64,000 nt of DNA from Mesorhizobium mediterraneum (GCF_002284565.1 NZ_NPKI01000021.1:1-64000); one strand, 5' to 3'; shown: positions 1 through 9,203, numbered from the stretch's first letter. Program-made: numbers and translations. Notes: generated from the sequence alone by a model not told the origin.

Positions 1-1
1 A

Positions 2-607
2 GGCGGCTGGGCCTCGCTTGCCATTGCCGCAGTGATCGTGATGACCATGTGGACTTGGATAAGAGGCAGCAGGTATCTATTCGACAAGACGCGCAGGAAC
101 CAGATTCCGCTCGATTTCCTTGCGGGCAATCTGTTGAAGAAGAAACCGCAGCTGGTGTCCGGTACGGCCGTGTTCCTGACCAGCGATCCCGCCAGTGCGC
201 CGACCGCGTTGATGCACAGCCTGAAGCACTACAAGGCGCTGCACGAACAGAACGTCATCCTCTCTGTGGTGACGGCGCAGCAGCCCGTGGTGCCCGACAG
301 CGACCGGATCAAGATGGAAACGATCAATGAGCTATTCATGCGCGTGACACTGACCTTCGGCTACATGGAACAGCCTAACATCCCGCGTGCGCTGGCGATC
401 TGCCGCAAGCAGGGTTGGAAGTTCGACATCATGACGACCTCCTTCTTCCTCTCGCGTCGCTCGCTCAAGGCGTCACCCAACTCCGGCATGCCGGTGTGGC
501 AGGACAAGCTGTTCATCGGCTTGGCGCGCACGGCCGCCGACGCGACGGAGTATTTCCAGATCCCGACCGGACGTGTGGTCGAGATCGGAACGCAAGTGGC
601 CGTTTAG
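2..607 (+). CDS. kup: Kup-type potassium uptake protein, C-terminal part
   Basis: The window opens inside this gene; frame 2 is open from the first base to the TAG at 605-607. The visible 201 residues match the C-terminal cytoplasmic region of KUP/HAK/KT K+ transporters: a last hydrophobic stretch (around residues 3-18), then the family pattern with GTAVFLTSDP, a PTALMHSLKHYKALHE segment and the closing FFLSRRSLKA and GRVVEIGTQV motifs. Known role of the family: proton-coupled K+ uptake across the inner membrane. The N-terminal membrane helices lie outside the window, so completeness cannot be judged. The codon pattern looks normal and the reading frame is undamaged. The gene is followed by decayed DNA, so it may mark the edge of a conserved block. 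Confidence 0.93.
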   Translation, partial: GGWASLAIAAVIVMTMWTWIRGSRYLFDKTRRNQIPLDFLAGNLLKKKPQLVSGTAVFLTSDPASAPTALMHSLKHYKALHEQNVILSVVTAQQPVVPDSDRIKMETINELFMRVTLTFGYMEQPNIPRALAICRKQGWKFDIMTTSFFLSRRSLKASPNSGMPVWQDKLFIGLARTAADATEYFQIPTGRVVEIGTQVAV

Positions 608-939
608 GTATGCCCGGTTAAGCAGAATCAATCGGCATTTCGCGAGCCGGTGAATGCCTGACCGGACGGAGGCCACGATGCTTGCGCAAAACTGGGGTCC
701 GGTTCCAGGTCCGAAGCTTCCGGCCCCGAAAGCCGTCCTTTACGCCTGCGATCATTTCCGTTCCGCATTGTCTTGCCGACCCACCAGTCGAGATGCGCTG
801 AAACGACCTCGCCGGCCAGCAACTTATCATTTGAACGTAATCGATGTGCCGCAAGTCCGACCTTCATTCTTCAGTTCACAGGCTAGCGTTGCCAAAATCG
901 GCGTGCCGCCTAACCGGCGCCGCACCGTGACTTGTCAGG
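608..939. other. Non-coding stretch, nothing recognised
   Basis: I see no protein family, RNA gene or clear repeat here. Open frames exist on both strands but have no recognisable content and probably reflect the high GC content. Confidence 0.5.
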
Positions 940-1375
940 ATGCTATGCAGGCGCGAGGCAGAAGCTGGCTCGAGGCCGCCGGCCTGGTGCTGGTCCGGCA
1001 GCGGCCGGGCTCGGCCAAAGGCTTCATGTTCCTCTGGAGGATGAGACGGGGTGCGGCAAACGTCGTCGTCTGGGTCAAGATCTCTCGAGAAATTCCGGCG
1101 CGTGCTTCTTGCTTCGGCCATGCTCGGCGTCCGCGGACGCGTCCGGGGGAAGAGGAGGTGGTGCACCTCTTCACCCACGAGCTGACCGATCTGTCGGCTG
1201 GGCTGGCCAGCGTGGGAAACCGCAAGACGCCGTTTCCGTTGCCGCACGGCCGAGGGACGAGGCTCATCACGGCGGATCGGGCATCGATCCGCGCGGCATG
1301 CCGAAGGGCGCGACATCGTCGATGCAGTATGACCATATCGACCCTATCAAGTTCAAGACGCGTAACTTCCGGTAG
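940..1375 (+). pseudogene. dnaE2: dnaE2 (error-prone DNA polymerase) 3'-end fragment
   Basis: Only the C-terminal part of DnaE2-type polymerase is recognisable, spread over two reading frames that alternate. One frame reads GLVLVRQRPGSAKGFMF, then VVHLFTHELTDLSAGLASVG and FPLPHGRG. The other frame supplies LEDETG, IDPRGMPK and the closing IDPIKFKTRNFR before a stop at 1375. These pieces fall in the order expected of the OB-fold and tail of DnaE2, a polymerase of SOS-linked mutagenic repair that acts with ImuA/ImuB. The polymerase and PHP domains are absent and at least three frameshifts are needed, so it cannot be functional. It looks like debris from recombination or insertion. Confidence 0.72.
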
Positions 1376-1799
1376 CGCTTCCGGAGGCCACTTCAGCAGC
1401 ATGTTGTGCACACTTTTGTCGGACCCTGTTAACTGCCGATTGGCAGCAGGTCACCCCGTGCCGGATCCCAAATGTCGTCGCTCTCAAGCGCAACGACTGC
1501 CCGCACCTTTTTAAGTCAGCGAGCACCTCCACCGCCGGACGCCGCCACGTTTCCTGAGCCGCGGCGTAACGGGTGTATTTGTGACTGTCCGGCTCAAACC
1601 ACTTCAACGATTCCAAAGTAGCCATGGCGTCGCCCTTGCGGCTGCGCGTGATGCGAATGATCGTGATCCCATCCTCAGCGCTCGCGTCGAATGGAGACAC
1701 GCTGCCAACGCTTCATCTGCTCTACCCCATCTTTGTTCCAAGGCGGTCGGATCATCTCAATGAGCCCTGCCTCGGGGTGGCCAAAGCATGCATATTTAT
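1376..1799. other. Non-coding stretch between dnaE2 and gabD remnants
   Basis: A 115-codon minus-strand frame (1353-1700) crosses this stretch but I recognise no family in it. No RNA gene, repeat or clear promoter is seen. Confidence 0.45.
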
Positions 1800-2022
1800 C
1801 GTTCGGCCCCGCATCGAATTATCATCTGCGATGTGGGACTCGATCTTGGGTTGGCGACGGCTTCGCTCCGGGAGTAGACGTCGGACCACTGATAAGTGCC
1901 GGACCTTCTTCACAAATTTCTCGGCGGACTCATCGTGAACGCTCGATTGGACGTAAATGCGGTTCGCGGAAACGCAGGTCTGGCCGGCATTGCGGAACTT
2001 CGCCTGGACCGCACCCTTTGTG
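1800..2022 (-). pseudogene. Fragment of a gabD-like aldehyde dehydrogenase gene
   Basis: The DNA closely follows the stretch around 11168-11420 of the intact gabD copy in this window, including the codons around the catalytic-cysteine motif (GQTCVSANR). Small deletions and stop codons are scattered through it: the equivalent of 11180-11208 is shortened and several substitutions break the frame. Only about 15 percent of the gene is present. It joins directly to an M16-peptidase fragment at 2023, in the same order and strand as the intact gabD/M16 pair at 10791-15357, so both fragments probably come from one ancient duplication. Confidence 0.8.
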
Positions 2023-2270
2023 GAAGGCGCTTAGATCGGAGGGCGTTACGCTAGTCAGGCTCCCTTGGGCGGTCTCGAATACGGATGCGTGCCGTAGATT
2101 CCGCGCCGCCAGGCCAGCTCGGCGATCGCATGAGGTTCGCGCTCATTGGCAATGATTTCGGAGAGAAGCTGGGCGCGTATGCGGTCGAAAAGTGCTGGTG
2201 TAGCCGGCTGCGGGTCCCGCCACCGAGAATGTCGGCCAGCAGTCGAGCGCCGCGGCCTCGCACCAGGGAC
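2023..2270 (-). pseudogene. Fragment of an M16 peptidase gene with internal deletion
   Basis: Two separate parts of the M16 peptidase (intact copy at 12682-15357) are joined here. Reading on the minus strand, the stretch near 2200-2270 gives LLADILGGGTRSRLHQ, like LLAEILGGGNRGRLYQ of the intact protein. The stretch near 2055-2190 gives DRIRAQLLSEI, then NEREPHAIAE and IYGTHPYSR, like a region about 240 residues further on in the intact copy. The two parts are in different frames. The zinc-binding HXXEH region is missing. It is a non-functional relic of the same duplication as the adjoining gabD fragment. Confidence 0.8.
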
Positions 2271-2447
2271 CGCCCATGAATGACTCATGCGAGGCGTCTC
2301 AAGGCTGTCCGCGATCCAGCGCCAGATCTCCGCCTCGCCCGAGACGCGCAGAGCTGGCCGGTTGTGCAGGAGCCGTAGGCAATATCCGCCTTCCTCGTTC
2401 GGATGGGTAACGCTTGCGATACGGAGTCTTGACTTTGGGAGTCGCTC

Positions 2448-2505
2448 TGTGACATTACCTATATAAAGGTCGAAAGAAGGCGATATGGATCATGCATAGG
2501 TCACA
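2448..2505. promoter_or_regulatory. Candidate operator/promoter of hipBA-type operon
   Basis: Upstream of the HTH gene, GTGAC at 2449-2453 followed by ACCTAT is mirrored by ATAGGTCAC at 2496-2504, giving inverted half-sites about 45 bases apart. An AT-rich stretch (ctatataaag) lies between them. HipB-type repressors bind inverted operators at their own promoter, so self-repression is likely by analogy. The site itself is inferred only from the symmetry. Confidence 0.4.
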
Positions 2506-2514
2506 GAGACCCGA

Positions 2515-2853
2515 ATGAAGGCAACGTATAAACGCACCTATTCGCGCTACGCGATGGAAGCGCTTGGCCTTTTCGGTAAGACCATCCGGCTTGGCCGGAT
2601 GCAGCACCGGTTAACCGCACAGGAGTTAGCCGAGAGAATCGGTGTTTCACGCAGCACCCTGCAGCGCATCGAGAAGGGCGATCCCAAAGTCGAAATCGGA
2701 CTGATGTTCGAAGCTGCTGCCATTGTCGGTGTGAAGCTGTTCGATGCCGACGGCAATGGCATCACAGCCCTCACAGGCCGCATGGACGATCGCATCGCGC
2801 TGCTGCCGAAGCACGTCTACAAGGCCGGCAAGCAGATCGTCGATGAGTTCTAA
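2515..2853 (+). CDS. XRE-family HTH protein, HipB-like antitoxin
   Basis: A 112-residue protein with one helix-turn-helix domain at about residues 25-62 (LTAQELAERIGVSRSTLQRIEKG), the classic XRE/Cro pattern. The C-terminal part, about 40 residues, is of unknown fold. It lies directly before a HipA-like kinase, and its last codons overlap the start of hipA (2843-2853). That arrangement is typical of HipBA toxin-antitoxin pairs, in which the HTH protein neutralises the kinase and represses the operon. The start at 2515 is chosen because it is the first ATG after the promoter-like region. No damage is seen. Role is inferred from domain and context; high confidence in the HTH, moderate in the antitoxin role. 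Confidence 0.85.
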   Translation: MKATYKRTYSRYAMEALGLFGKTIRLGRMQHRLTAQELAERIGVSRSTLQRIEKGDPKVEIGLMFEAAAIVGVKLFDADGNGITALTGRMDDRIALLPKHVYKAGKQIVDEF

Positions 2854-4159
2854 GGTCCCCAAGTACGACGAAGCCTATGTCTGGGTCTGGCTGCCGGGCG
2901 AGACCGCGCCGGTTGTCGCCGGGCGGCTATATGCCCATGACGGACTCGTCAGCTTCAACTATGGCAGGAGCTTTCGTGAACTGGGAAGCGCGATCCCGCT
3001 TTATCTCCCGGAACTGCCCCTGAAGGCAGGCGAATTGCCTTTGCTTCCTGGCCTAACCATGCCGGGATGCATCCGCGATGCTGCCCCTGATGCCTGGGGA
3101 CGACGGGTTATCCTAAACCGCAAATTCGGTGTGAAGGGCGATGAAATCGCGCGGCTCGATATTTCAGAACTGACGTTCTTGCTGGAATCAGGCTCGGACC
3201 GCATCGGCGCGCTCGATTTTCAGTTTTCGCCCATGCATTACGAGCCGCGCGCACTGGCCAATGCCACTCTCGAAGAGCTTGTCCAATCGGCGGAGCGGGT
3301 AGAGAAAGGTATTCCGCTCACCCCCGAATTAGATCAGGCGCTGCATCACGGCAGCTCGATCGGCGGCGCAAGGCCAAAGGCGCTGATCGAGGATGACGCC
3401 GTCAAGCATGTCGCGAAATTTTCCTCGTCTGCCGACCTTTACAGCGTCGTCAAAGGAGAATTCATAGCCATGCGGCTTGCCGCCTTGTGCGGCATCAGAG
3501 CGGCATCCGTCTCGCTCGTTCGCGCCGCAGGCAACGACGTGTTGCTCGTCGAGCGATTCGACCGGATCAAGGTCACGGGCGGCTGGCAACGCAAATCCAT
3601 GGTCTCAGCGCTGACGATGCTCGCGCTCGATGAGATGATGGCGCGTTACGCCAGCTACCAGGATTTGGCGGAGATCATTCGCCACCGATTCACCGCGCCG
3701 TCGGAAACTCTGCGCGAGTTGTTCAGCCGCATTGTCTTCAACATACTTTGCGGCAACACCGACGATCATGCCCGCAACCATGCGGCATTCTGGGACGGGG
3801 CTAAGCTCACCCTCACGCCTGCGTACGATATTTGTCCGCAGGCCCGCAGTGGCCAGGAGGCCAGCCAGGCCATGCTCATCAGCGGCAATAACCGCATGAG
3901 CCGGATAGCGTCCTGCCTTGAAGCGGCGCATCACTTCCTGCTCAGCGCGCCGGAAGCTCTTGCGATTGTTGAAGGCCAGCTCCGATGCATTGCGGAGAAT
4001 TGGCCGCGTGTCAGCGAGGAAGCTACGCTATCCGGCATAGATCGCAATCTGTTCTGGGGCCGACAGTTCCTCAATCCCTACGCTTTTACGGCGCTGGAAG
4101 GAAGCGCCGACGTTCTCCGCGCTCTGGCTGACGAACTACGCAACAGTGTTCACGCCTGA
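2843..4159 (+). CDS. hipA: HipA-like serine/threonine kinase (toxin of HipBA-type pair)
   Basis: A 438-residue protein, close to the usual HipA length of about 440. Family motifs are in order: SSIGGARPKA near residues 170-180 (the HipA-type nucleotide loop), GNTDDHARN near 304-312 (catalytic loop with the active Asp and Asn) and AYDICPQ near 328-333 (metal-binding Asp). Known HipA kinases phosphorylate glutamyl-tRNA synthetase or other targets and slow growth. The start at 2843 (ATG AGT TCT) overlaps the end of the HTH gene, which implies translational coupling; an in-frame ATG upstream at 2744 lies inside that gene and is rejected. The gene is intact amid decayed DNA, as expected of a stabilising addiction-type module. 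Confidence 0.9.
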   Translation: MSSKVPKYDEAYVWVWLPGETAPVVAGRLYAHDGLVSFNYGRSFRELGSAIPLYLPELPLKAGELPLLPGLTMPGCIRDAAPDAWGRRVILNRKFGVKGDEIARLDISELTFLLESGSDRIGALDFQFSPMHYEPRALANATLEELVQSAERVEKGIPLTPELDQALHHGSSIGGARPKALIEDDAVKHVAKFSSSADLYSVVKGEFIAMRLAALCGIRAASVSLVRAAGNDVLLVERFDRIKVTGGWQRKSMVSALTMLALDEMMARYASYQDLAEIIRHRFTAPSETLRELFSRIVFNILCGNTDDHARNHAAFWDGAKLTLTPAYDICPQARSGQEASQAMLISGNNRMSRIASCLEAAHHFLLSAPEALAIVEGQLRCIAENWPRVSEEATLSGIDRNLFWGRQFLNPYAFTALEGSADVLRALADELRNSVHA

Positions 4160-4399
4160 TCCGGCGCTGGATTTCGGACAAGCTCGGCAAGCGCAAGACG
4201 CCACAATATGGACAACCCTTGCCGTGCCAGGACGAAGATTGAACAAACGGCTCTTCAACAGTGACAACGTGCACTGCGGAGAGATGTTGAGCTGACACCG
4301 CAAAAGCCCAAGACGCGCGACTTCCCGCGATACAACTCCACATAACTGAGCGTCTACAAGCGGTGCAGCCAGCCAAACATCCAGCCATCAAAGCGATGA

Positions 4400-5242
4400 T
4401 CGTCTGATCTTTTGCCGATGACATCACGTCGGGGAAGACTTGTTCGAGCGCTTGCCGCTTCATATCGATACCGGCCTGGGCGTAGCGCATCGTTAGTTCA
4501 GCCCGAGTGGCCTGGCCATCGACTGATGGTGGCGATGTCAACACCCGCCTTGACGAGGTGGATGCCGTCGTGTCCCGCAAAGGGCGATGATGGATGCTTT
4601 TTTCCCCCAGGGTGGTTCCTTCGCCCGCAGCCATGTGTGCGCAGCAAGTATCGAACCCCGAACCGGGTGAGCAGTGTGGGGCGGTCGTTGCTTTGCTCGG
4701 CGGGACAGGGCGATACCAGACGAAGGTCACAATCGAAGATTCAGGATCCCTGAACTCGGGCATCCGTATTGAACATCAGCGAAAACAGAGCGTAATCCCG
4801 CTGTCCAGAAGGCGTGCGGCGGTCGATACGCGCCAGGACGCTCTTGATTTCCGGGCTCATCGAGATATTCGACAGGTGCCACCCACGCGCCCTCTTGAAG
4901 GGAAGTGTCACCACCAGTTGCAGCGTATCCATATATTCGGGGTGCTCCGAAATCAGGAACCGCGCAAAGGCATGCATCGCCGCCAGCCTTGCATTGCGGG
5001 TCGCAACTGCCACGCTCGACCTCAAGTGATGTGAGAAAGCTGCCCATCCTGTCGGTATTGATGTCGGAGACCGCTTCTTTCAAGAATATCTTCCCGCTCT
5101 CCCGCGGCATGAGCCCGTGGCATGCTTCGGCCCAATGCTGTGGATTGATGTTTTTTCATGCCACAACCTCGCTGACGAGACCGCCGAAAGCCCCTTCAAA
5201 GCGGTCGGTGGCGATCTCTCGCAGCTTTGGAAGGTAGTGCAT
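4400..5242 (-). pseudogene. Decayed tyrosine recombinase (XerC/D-like, IS- or RIT-type)
   Basis: A tyrosine recombinase can be pieced together across three frames on the minus strand. From 5242 a short frame gives MHYLPKLREIATDRFEGAFG. Then come the N-terminal SAM-like domain (ATRNARLAAMHAFARFLISE, TLPFKRARGW), the start of the catalytic domain (IDRRTPSGQRDYALFSLMFNT, RVQEILNL) and, nearer 4430-4600, the C-terminal HLVKAGVDIATIS and YAQAGIDMKRQALEQVFPDVM. At least four frameshifts and one in-frame stop separate these pieces. Such recombinases occur as overlapping trios in RIT elements and near rhizobial symbiosis genes. Only one member is visible here, so the element type stays uncertain. Confidence 0.8.
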
Positions 5243-5348
5243 TGATTTTTCGTGGAATGGGGACCCTGTTTAAAGGGTGATTTTCGTCCAAACGGGACCC
5301 TTTAACGATGGGGTCATCAAGATGCCTCCGGCTTGATCGGAGGCATTT

Positions 5349-6130
5349 GTGTTTTGGATGTTGGTTTTAGAGACGATTGCAAAACGTCGGCTGTCGCTGG
5401 TCCAGGGGAAGTCGATCAAGGCGATCTGCCGTGAGCTGAAGATCTCGCGCAAGGTGGTGCGCAAGGTCCTGCGTTCTGAGCAGACGGAGTTCCGCTACGA
5501 GCGCAAGCACCAGCCCTATCCCCGCATGGGAGCTCGGCGTGAGACGCGGGACCGGCTGCTGTCGGCGAATGCGGCCAAGCCGCAGCGGGAGCGGCTGCCG
5601 GTCGCTTCGACGGCTTCCATTGCATTCCCCCGTCGGTGTCGAAGACCTGCACGGTGCGCTTCGACAACAACAAATACTCGGTGCTGTCGAGTGCCGTCGG
5701 TCGGCCCGTCGAGATCCATGCTTATGTCGATCGGATCGCATCCGCCAGAGGATGGCGTGGTCGTGGGAGAACACGTTCGCTCCTTTGGCCGCAACGAGGT
5801 CGTCTACGATCCCTGGCACACGGCGCGCGCCGTTCCTTAGCTGGGTCGTGCGGTCGGCAATGGAGAAGGTGCGGCGCAGCTCAAGGCGGTTGATGACGTC
5901 GACCGGCAGATGGTGTTGATCCTCACCTGGGTGCTGACCGACGGATTGAGCGCGGTCGAGGCCGCCTGTCAGGAAGCCATCGAGCACGGTGCATCGTCGG
6001 CGCCGGTGATCCTCAACATCCTGGCCCGCAGCCGCGATCCGGCGCCGGGCACGATCCTTTCCATTCCCCAAGCGCTGAAGCTAGCTCACGAGCGGTCGCC
6101 GACTGCACCCGCTATGACAGTCTCAGGAGG
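5349..6130 (+). pseudogene. istA-like transposase remnant (IS21 family)
   Basis: The frame from 5349 gives the N-terminal HTH region of an IstA transposase (LVQGKSIKAICRELKISRKVVRKVLR, shown in two parts: SIKAICRELK and ISRKVVRKVLR). After about residue 80 the catalytic core is missing. The next recognisable part, in another frame near 5636-5750, is TVRFDNNKYSVLSSAVGRPVE, from the C-terminal region. The end (5910-6115) is in a third frame. The DDE domain is lost and several frameshifts are present, so no active enzyme is made. Confidence 0.78.
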
Positions 6131-6140
6131 ACAAACAGCC

Positions 6141-6500
6141 ATGGAACGCACCGAGGTACTGGAACTGATGGGAGCGCTGAAGCTCTACGGAATGCGCAGA
6201 GCCTATGACGAGATCATGGGCGCGTCGCCATCAAGCGACGGCACGAGCCGCCCAGGATTGTCGGTGATCTCTTGCAGGCCGAGATATCGGAGAAGCAGGC
6301 CCGCTCCATCAAATACCAGTTCGCTGTCGCCAAGTTGCCGCTGGCCAAGGACATCGACGACTTCGACTTCGCCGACACGCCGGTCACCCCCTGATGCGCG
6401 ATCTCGCCCGGCCGCGCCTTCGTCGCCGATCAGCGCAACATCGTCCTGGTCGGCCGCCTTCACGGGTCACCCAACTCGCGCGGAAGGTCGACCGCATTGC
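6141..6500 (+). pseudogene. istB-like ATP-binding helper remnant (IS21 family)
   Basis: Starts with ATG at 6141 and reads MERTEVLELMGALKLYGMR, the usual IstB N-terminus. After about 30 codons the frame changes: LLQAEISEKQARSIKYQ and AKLPLAKDIDDFDF follow in another frame, then FVADQRNIVLVG near 6420-6450, which leads into the Walker A region, where the match fades. Frameshifts and the missing C-terminal half show it is broken. Confidence 0.72.
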
Positions 6501-6646
6501 GACGGGCGCGTGTCGACTTCCCAACAATGTCAGACAGGAGACGCAACGCTATCGGAGCGATCGCATTGCCCGAAACGATTTTCCCAGTTGGCACGACAAT
6601 TGCGGTCCTATGCGCAAAAGCAAACTAGACCTGAGAGCCGCACCGC

Positions 6647-7276
6647 ATGAATGTAGCCTCCCAATATCTGCCGCTTGTGGCGCATCACGAAGCCGGGCAC
6701 GCGGTGGCCGCCATCGTTTTGCACCGTCAGACGTTCGACGACGACCGTGAACTCCCTGCTTTCTCAAGTGTTAGTATTTACCCCGACGTCGGTGACGGAG
6801 AGTGCGGTGGTGTTGTCGAAGGCGCGGGTTTTTATTCAGCGCAAGGATTCACCTCGAAGCGAAAGCCGATTTTCGAGGACGATATGGATCGATGTTTGGA
6901 ACGCGATGATGCGATCCGGGAGATAGTTGCGTGTCTGGCAGGTCCTTTTGCAGAATCCGCATTCGAAGGCTATCTGGACCCGCGCGATATGGCGATGAAT
7001 GCGTCCGATGGGAATGAGGGGAGCAGCGACTACGCGGATGCCAAGCGAATCTATGGTGAGTTGCGGTTCCTGATGCCGCGCCGCCCCGATTGGGGGCGGA
7101 TCGAAGATTGCACGGCCCGGCTAGTACTCGATCACTGGTCGGCCATCGAAGCATTGGCCGCGCATTTGCTGGTCAAGCATGATCTCCAATTCGATGAGGC
7201 TCTGACGATTGTTGCGCCGCATCTTCCGCCCATGCCAGCAGCTACGCCGCCAGAGCGTCATCCGCAGCCTGCTTGA
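6647..7276 (+). CDS. Small HEXXH putative metallopeptidase (M41-like)
   Basis: A 209-residue protein with HHEAGHAVAAIVL at residues 13-25. This contains the HEXXH zinc-site motif in the HEAGHA form characteristic of FtsH-type (M41) peptidases. The AAA+ ATPase half of FtsH is absent, and so are obvious membrane segments or a signal peptide, so it is a free-standing soluble domain. A third zinc ligand may be provided by acidic residues near DDYADAKR-like text (SDYADAKRIYGEL, about residues 126-138), as in the M41 pattern where an Asp lies in a later helix. The C-terminal end overlaps the end of an integrase remnant on the other strand by 35 bases. Substrate and role are unknown. Confidence 0.7.
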   Translation: MNVASQYLPLVAHHEAGHAVAAIVLHRQTFDDDRELPAFSSVSIYPDVGDGECGGVVEGAGFYSAQGFTSKRKPIFEDDMDRCLERDDAIREIVACLAGPFAESAFEGYLDPRDMAMNASDGNEGSSDYADAKRIYGELRFLMPRRPDWGRIEDCTARLVLDHWSAIEALAAHLLVKHDLQFDEALTIVAPHLPPMPAATPPERHPQPA

Positions 7277-8196
7277 TCAGCCATTCGATGTGATTTGACC
7301 ACATCTGCAACACCTCGCGCTTCTCCTTGACGTTGCTATAGAGATTGTAGATTTCGCCAATGTCTGTCAAGGACGCCCCCTTGTGATTCAGTATGTGCTC
7401 GATGACGTGTGGCAATACCTGCCGCCTGCCGAGATTTGTCGCGAGCGTCCTGCGCAGATCGTGAAGGGTCCAGTTCTCCAAAGCCACCCCGTCAGTATTG
7501 ACCTTGCCGTCTAGAGCCTTCTTGCCCTTCGCGTAGCCTGAGAAGTGGCTTCTTTCGTTGCCCCTCGCAGGGAAAAAAACGTGTCATTGGTCTTCGGTAC
7601 CGTCTGGGGGACCGACACCGCCAGTGTGGACAGCGGAATAAGCGTAGGCTCTTCGTTCTTCGTGCGGTCACCCGATAGTTCCATGTTCCGGCTTCAAGGT
7701 TGAGGACCAACGCATCGCGGCAACTTCCGTACGCCTCTGTCCGGTCAGAATGAGCAGCTTGACGATGGAGCCGAACGAATAGCCGATATCGCCCGGTTCG
7801 GGCTCACAGCCCGTTCATATAGCCGCCAGTTCGGCATCGTTCACCACTCGCTTGCGCTTGACGATCGGGGCCGGATCCGGATTTTCCAATCCCTCGCGGG
7901 GAAACCGCGGATGAGCCGTTGCGGCGGTTTGCGACACCAGTTGAAAATGCCCGCATACACCAGAAGGCCGTGTTAGCCGCTTGCGGGTGACCCCCGGCGA
8001 CGATCTTCTTGGTGATGTTAGCAATGTCGGTGTCGATCACATGGTGGATAGAGCGACTCCCGAGGGCAGGCACAAGATACCGGTTCAGGCTGGCCTCGAC
8101 CAGTGCGGTGTTTTGAGGGTCGTTACTCGGCGGCCTGGAGGTGACCGCCATCGCCGTCCTCGGTATCGTCAGCGCTGATATGCGCCTGATCGGCAA
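7242..8196 (-). pseudogene. Degenerate phage-type tyrosine integrase
   Basis: Pieces of one integrase lie in order on the minus strand in different frames. Near 8040-8150 is the core-binding part (VEASLNRYLVPALGSRSIHHV, split at the 20-residue mark). Near 7560-7710 is a catalytic middle (LEAGTWNYRVTARRTK). Near 7242-7487 is the C-terminal part TLHDLRRTLATNLGR, with the HXXR of the active site, and then VIEHILNHKG. The tail follows. Several frameshifts break it. The type resembles P4-like integrases of genomic islands and may be the relic of an earlier island insertion. Confidence 0.78.
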
Positions 8197-8229
8197 GGAA
8201 GGCTGGCAGTTCCGATGGAGCTATGCTGG

Positions 8230-8720
8230 AATTTGGGTGACGAGGCTGATCAAGCGGCGCTCTGCGGCTTCGTTTCGATGACCTGGATTCCGTCCAGGAA
8301 CCTGGCACCTGCGATGAGTTTCGGCAACTGATTTTGTCCTTTCAATCGTCGCCACTTCCTGGCCGCGGCCAACAGCTTGAAGACCATCAGCTGGGCGGTT
8401 TTCGAGGATAGCGAGCCCTTGGTACGCACCGTGCGATAGCGAACGGTTGCAAAGACGCTTTCGATGGGATTGGACGTTCGCAGATGATCCCAGTGTTGGG
8501 CGGGGAAATCGTAGAGCGCCAGCGACGCAATATGATCTTTCGTCAGGCAGTCGACCGCCTTGGCATACGCCTCGGCCTCCATCTCGATCGCATGCGCAAG
8601 CAATTTGCGCGCGCCGCTGCGAAGTACATCCGTCAGGGTATCATCGATTTCGTCGGGCTGACGAAGGCGAACAATGTGTTGATAGTCTCGTTCATGGCGT
8701 ATCACTCTCCTTGAGAGGTA
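8230..8720 (-). mobile_element. Internally deleted IS256-family transposase
   Basis: The 151-codon frame 8250-8705 joins an N-terminal segment of an IS256-type transposase (DTLTDVLRSGARKLLAHAIEMEAEAY, read in two parts: DTLTDVLRSGARKLL and AHAIEMEAEAY) straight to the C-terminal part (WDHLRTSNPIESVFATVRYR, then TVRTKGSLS, AARKWRRLKG). Intact members have about 400 residues and a DDE triad; here about 250 residues, including the first catalytic aspartates, are missing, yet the frame is open across the junction. It cannot transpose. Terminal repeats were not identified with confidence. Confidence 0.82.
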
Positions 8721-8789
8721 CTGGCAGGCTTCATCACCCGCCTCGATACGCCGCTCTCCTCAAGCCGCCATCATCCAGTTTCCGCCATG

Positions 8790-9203
8790 GCTCCCCCTGA
8801 TTGATCCGCTTCACCTGTGCAACTGCACAGGCTGCCCTAGCGGGGAGATTGGCCTCCAATGGCGAAAACTTGCCGCAGGAGACCCTCCGATGACCGTGCC
8901 TATGGCGCCGCCGCTACGACAACTTGCCGACAAGCAGCGTGCGATCCACTGCCGCGCTACTGCGCCTTCAAGGGACGTCTGGATCGCGACGCAGGAGCCG
9001 ATGACCGTTACGGAATCAATTCCAGGTCGCGCTGGCCGTCGCTGTGCCCGTTCGACGGTCTGGTGGCAATTTGGGCACATCTTCTGTCGCCGACAGTGGC
9101 GATGGCTGACGCTTCAACGAAACGGGGTCTTCGACGTCTGCTGCCTTCGCCGATGCTTTGCGAAGTGGCATAATGTTTCGACGCACGCAGGCGCGGGCAG
9201 GGG
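8790..9203. other. Non-coding stretch, nothing recognised
   Basis: Between the IS256 relic and the DUF6499-type gene I see only frames without recognisable content. Possibly more decayed mobile DNA. Confidence 0.45.

Larger units (their letters stand above)
5255..6510 (+). mobile_element. Degenerate IS21-family element
   Basis: Remnants of both IS21 genes occur in order on the plus strand: an istA-like part (5349-6130) and an istB-like part (6141-6500), separated by about 10 bases as usual for this family. A likely left end lies at about 5260-5320, where the motif GGGACCCT followed by TTTAA is partly repeated. The right end cannot be defined because istB is truncated. The element sits directly against the recombinase pseudogene. 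Confidence 0.75.

Noticed and set aside
654..1514. Long plus-strand open frame of 286 codons
   Set aside because: Only its middle matches DnaE2 and it alternates with another frame; the rest is unlike any protein, so it is not one gene.
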